Of a DNA stretch of 8,142 bases, positions 6,293 to 8,142 are shown piece after piece. The DNA lies in the NCBI GenBank assembly GCA_947177515.1, contig CAMWUU010000143.1:1-8142 (forward strand), read 5' to 3'. Position 1 is the first letter of the stretch, and each line of letters opens with the position of its first letter. The translations under genes were made by a program, and so were the position numbers. This DNA comes from an uncultured Lachnospiraceae bacterium (GTDB lineage Bacteria; Bacillota; Clostridia; Lachnospirales; Lachnospiraceae). The notes under the pieces were generated by a model. The model was not told the origin of the DNA. It searched no databases and saw only the letters and a list, made by a program, of their open reading frames with translations.

Positions 6293-7546
6293 TTATTCGC
6301 CCTCATTCCGGCCACTTTGCCCAAATTCCCCTGCCTGTCCTTCTCCAAACAGCTCCTCCTCACTAGAATACTGTTCTTCACCACTCTCATAGCGCTTTGC
6401 CGCAAGCATCTGCGCGCGTGCACGCTGCTGTTCTTCCTCGCGGATGCGTTGCTTTTCCTCCTGCATCCTGCGGTAAAAATACCCGGAACTCTTGCCTCCC
6501 TTTTGCCGCCTTACCTGGCTTCCCGCACCACCACCGCTTCTAGGCCGGAAAATAACTTCCCCTGTTTCCTCATTGAGTACTTCCTCGTAATCGTCCTCAT
6601 CTTCTTCCTCTACTGCTTCTTTCTTCGCATTAATATGTTCCACTGTGCGCTGTGCAACACCAATCTCAATCTTTGGCACAGCCTTCACATAGTAATAGTA
6701 GTCATCATCCTCAAACTGTACATTCTCCACTGCAGTATAATCGAGCACCCGCTTAAAGAAAAGCGCAACAAAGGCCACAACCGTTGAAATCAAAGTCCCG
6801 CTGATCATACTTCCAATGGTCACCCGGGTATCAAAGCGCAGGTCGCAGATCAGGAAACCAAATACATTAACCACTGCACCAGCTAGGATCGCAAGCTCCG
6901 CAGCATATTCCATCTTAAGCTTCCTTACCGCGTAAACCACAAGGATGACTACCGCAAAGACCCCGGATACAATAAGGATGTCCTTACAGTCAATCAGCGC
7001 CTCAAATACCTCCGTGTACAACGGAAGAATATCATCCAGCGCAAAACTATCACTTACCACTGTATGCTCCTGCAAAATCTGGAGCATATAATAAACAATT
7101 ACCCCGCAGGCCGAGGGCAATATGGTTATCGGGTTTGCCACCAGCCCCATCAGGATTGGCACGAGATAGGGCACATGGAGTGCTGACAGGATAGGGATTG
7201 CTACCACCACATAACCATACTGCGGCGCAAAGCGCAGGAAAAAACAATAAAGTACCACAAAAATCAGCGCGGCAAACAGCGCCATAAACGGCGAAACCGC
7301 CGCCACATGCAGGATAACAAATGCCATTGACAAAAACACCAGGATGGAAGAAGGGGTAAACGCGCACAAAAGCGACACCAGCAACACGACAACCGTCTTC
7401 TCCAGTTTTAAATTATTCCCTATCACCCTGTTAATCATTGTAAATGTCACAAAGGCAGCAACAAACTTGATTAACGGATCCACCACTATCTGTAATTTCT
7501 GGTAATATGTCCTCAAAAGCGAGCGAAGCTCCAAAATCTTAACCAT
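6293..7546 (-). CDS. Polytopic membrane protein with long charged cytosolic tail, function unknown
   Basis: A 417-residue protein that I cannot assign to a characterised family, though its style is like the conserved hypothetical membrane proteins of Lachnospiraceae. Roughly eight to nine hydrophobic segments occupy residues 24-265, for example about 50-66, 68-84, 86-104, 112-130, 188-206, 215-233 and 244-264. The remaining 150 residues are hydrophilic. They hold a tyrosine/aspartate motif FEDDDYYYYVKAVPKIEIG (278-296), an acidic run EEEDEDDYEE (313-322), a basic glycine-rich part (about 335-356) and a Glu/Arg/Gln-rich stretch (361-383) likely to be helical or coiled-coil. The ATG at 7546 overlaps the upstream gene's stop by eight bases and has GAGGAGG as ribosome-binding site, so the two are translationally coupled. 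Its position before cdaA suggests a link to cyclic di-AMP or envelope control, which is inference. Confidence 0.85.
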   Translation of the reverse strand: MVKILELRSLLRTYYQKLQIVVDPLIKFVAAFVTFTMINRVIGNNLKLEKTVVVLLVSLLCAFTPSSILVFLSMAFVILHVAAVSPFMALFAALIFVVLYCFFLRFAPQYGYVVVAIPILSALHVPYLVPILMGLVANPITILPSACGVIVYYMLQILQEHTVVSDSFALDDILPLYTEVFEALIDCKDILIVSGVFAVVILVVYAVRKLKMEYAAELAILAGAVVNVFGFLICDLRFDTRVTIGSMISGTLISTVVAFVALFFKRVLDYTAVENVQFEDDDYYYYVKAVPKIEIGVAQRTVEHINAKKEAVEEEDEDDYEEVLNEETGEVIFRPRSGGGAGSQVRRQKGGKSSGYFYRRMQEEKQRIREEEQQRARAQMLAAKRYESGEEQYSSEEELFGEGQAGEFGQSGRNEGE

Positions 7547-7973
7547 TGCTTTCCTCCTCTTTTTCCACGGCAGCCTCGCTGCCCTCCTCCTCGCGGTAAA
7601 TCTTCTTCATTATTTTTAAAATCCGGAAATACCGTGTTAGCTTCCCCCTAGATAAGTCATACTTGATGGAGTAACCAATAATCGCCCCAACAATATAGAC
7701 TGTCACCAGCACCACATATATAACAAGAACAGTTATGCCGATCGCCCTGTAGTCGAGATTGACTGCCTGGGCAATCAGATACTCCGATTTGTACAGCCCA
7801 ACCATCAAAAGAATCAGGATATAACCCACTGTTACGGAAAGCACTGTCTTTAGTATCTGCAACCTGACATAATCCGTCTTATAATATTTGCTTAACCTGA
7901 TATCCTCCCTGCCCTTCCCGGTTTCATACAGGGCTAACTTCGTCATCAGGCGCGTTTTCCTGATGTTTATCAT
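7539..7973 (-). CDS. Small two-helix membrane protein, function unknown
   Basis: A 144-residue protein with a basic N-terminal cytosolic region (1-40), two transmembrane helices (about 43-60 and 77-101), a basic juxtamembrane segment (105-127) and an acidic C-terminus (128-142). No known family motif is recognised. The ATG at 7973 is chosen because AAAGGGG lies seven bases upstream; a second ATG seven codons earlier (7994) lacks such a site. Its last codons overlap the start of the polytopic membrane protein gene by eight bases (ATGGTTAA), so the pair are probably made in fixed proportion and may form a complex. It is the first gene of the likely four-gene unit with cdaA and cdaR. Its real function is unknown. 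Confidence 0.85.
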   Translation of the reverse strand: MINIRKTRLMTKLALYETGKGREDIRLSKYYKTDYVRLQILKTVLSVTVGYILILLMVGLYKSEYLIAQAVNLDYRAIGITVLVIYVVLVTVYIVGAIIGYSIKYDLSRGKLTRYFRILKIMKKIYREEEGSEAAVEKEEESNG

Positions 7974-8142
7974 CTTGATACCCCTTTCCTGCATACCGCC
8001 TGCACAGCAAACCTAGCTGAGGCATAGCGTTAATCTCATTTTGGCAATTCCTGCCTTTTTTTACATTGTAGTCATTTTTTCCTTATCTATACGGTTCCAA
8101 GGAAAAAAGCGCATTGATTTCCAATTTAAGGATATGAATTAT
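7974..8142 (-). other. Upstream leader of the cdaA unit, no clear promoter seen
   Basis: These 169 bases upstream of the first membrane-protein gene contain no convincing protein-coding frame and no recognisable riboswitch. A TACAAT (-10-like) on the minus strand at about 8065-8070 lacks a matching -35 at the right distance. A 10-bp palindrome TTCCAAGGAA lies at 8095-8104. The promoter of the cdaA unit may be here in a weak form, or further upstream outside the window. Confidence 0.35.

Noticed and set aside
6131..6787. 218-codon plus-strand open frame opposite cdaA and the polytopic protein
   Set aside because: Shadow frame of two well-supported minus-strand genes, with no start signal.
8041..8063. 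Hairpin GGCA/TGCC followed by T7 on the plus strand as a terminator
   Set aside because: The stem is only four base pairs, and there is no plus-strand gene to terminate. On the minus strand there is no T-tract after the stem.
8040..8110. Promoter for the cdaA unit using TACAAT
   Set aside because: No acceptable -35 hexamer lies 16-18 bases upstream, so it is not called as a promoter.

Overview
The window looks like a chromosomal segment from a Gram-positive Clostridia-type Firmicute, most likely of the Lachnospiraceae group. This rests on a cdaA-cdaR (diadenylate cyclase and YbbR-domain regulator) pair, purine-rich Shine-Dalgarno sequences, a moderate base composition and the style of the proteins. 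No rRNA or other phylogenetic marker is present, so the family-level placement is inference.

Positions 1-911 look like a decayed piece of an integrative or conjugative element. A Xre-type helix-turn-helix repressor gene on the minus strand has a textbook promoter and two operator-like repeats, but it is cut off just after its recognition helix, next to an imperfect hairpin at the window edge. Divergently, on the plus strand, a small ORF with a strong ribosome-binding site and a TTG start overlaps by one base a gene for a CHC2 zinc-finger (DnaG N-terminal-like) protein. That protein appears C-terminally truncated.

Positions 938-3717 (minus strand) hold a three-gene surface-polysaccharide module, read permease -> ATPase -> glycosyltransferase: a Wzm/TagG-type ABC-2 permease, a short Wzt/TagH-type ATPase and a WsaF-like GT-B transferase. 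Gene junctions are nearly touching, which indicates one operon. Together they would finish a glycan at the cytoplasmic face of the membrane and export it to the cell surface. Just upstream of the permease, 53 in-frame, coding-like codons (3718-3876) are unexplained.

Positions 3901-7973 (minus strand) hold a second set: a small two-helix membrane protein, a polytopic membrane protein with a long charged cytosolic tail, CdaA and CdaR. The first two genes overlap by 8 bp, and cdaA and cdaR are 24 bp apart, so all four are probably co-transcribed. CdaA makes cyclic di-AMP and CdaR is its membrane-anchored extracytoplasmic partner. The usual third gene, glmM, does not follow cdaR here; the polysaccharide exporter does. 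The two leading membrane proteins have no function I can name and are the best candidates in the window for something undescribed.
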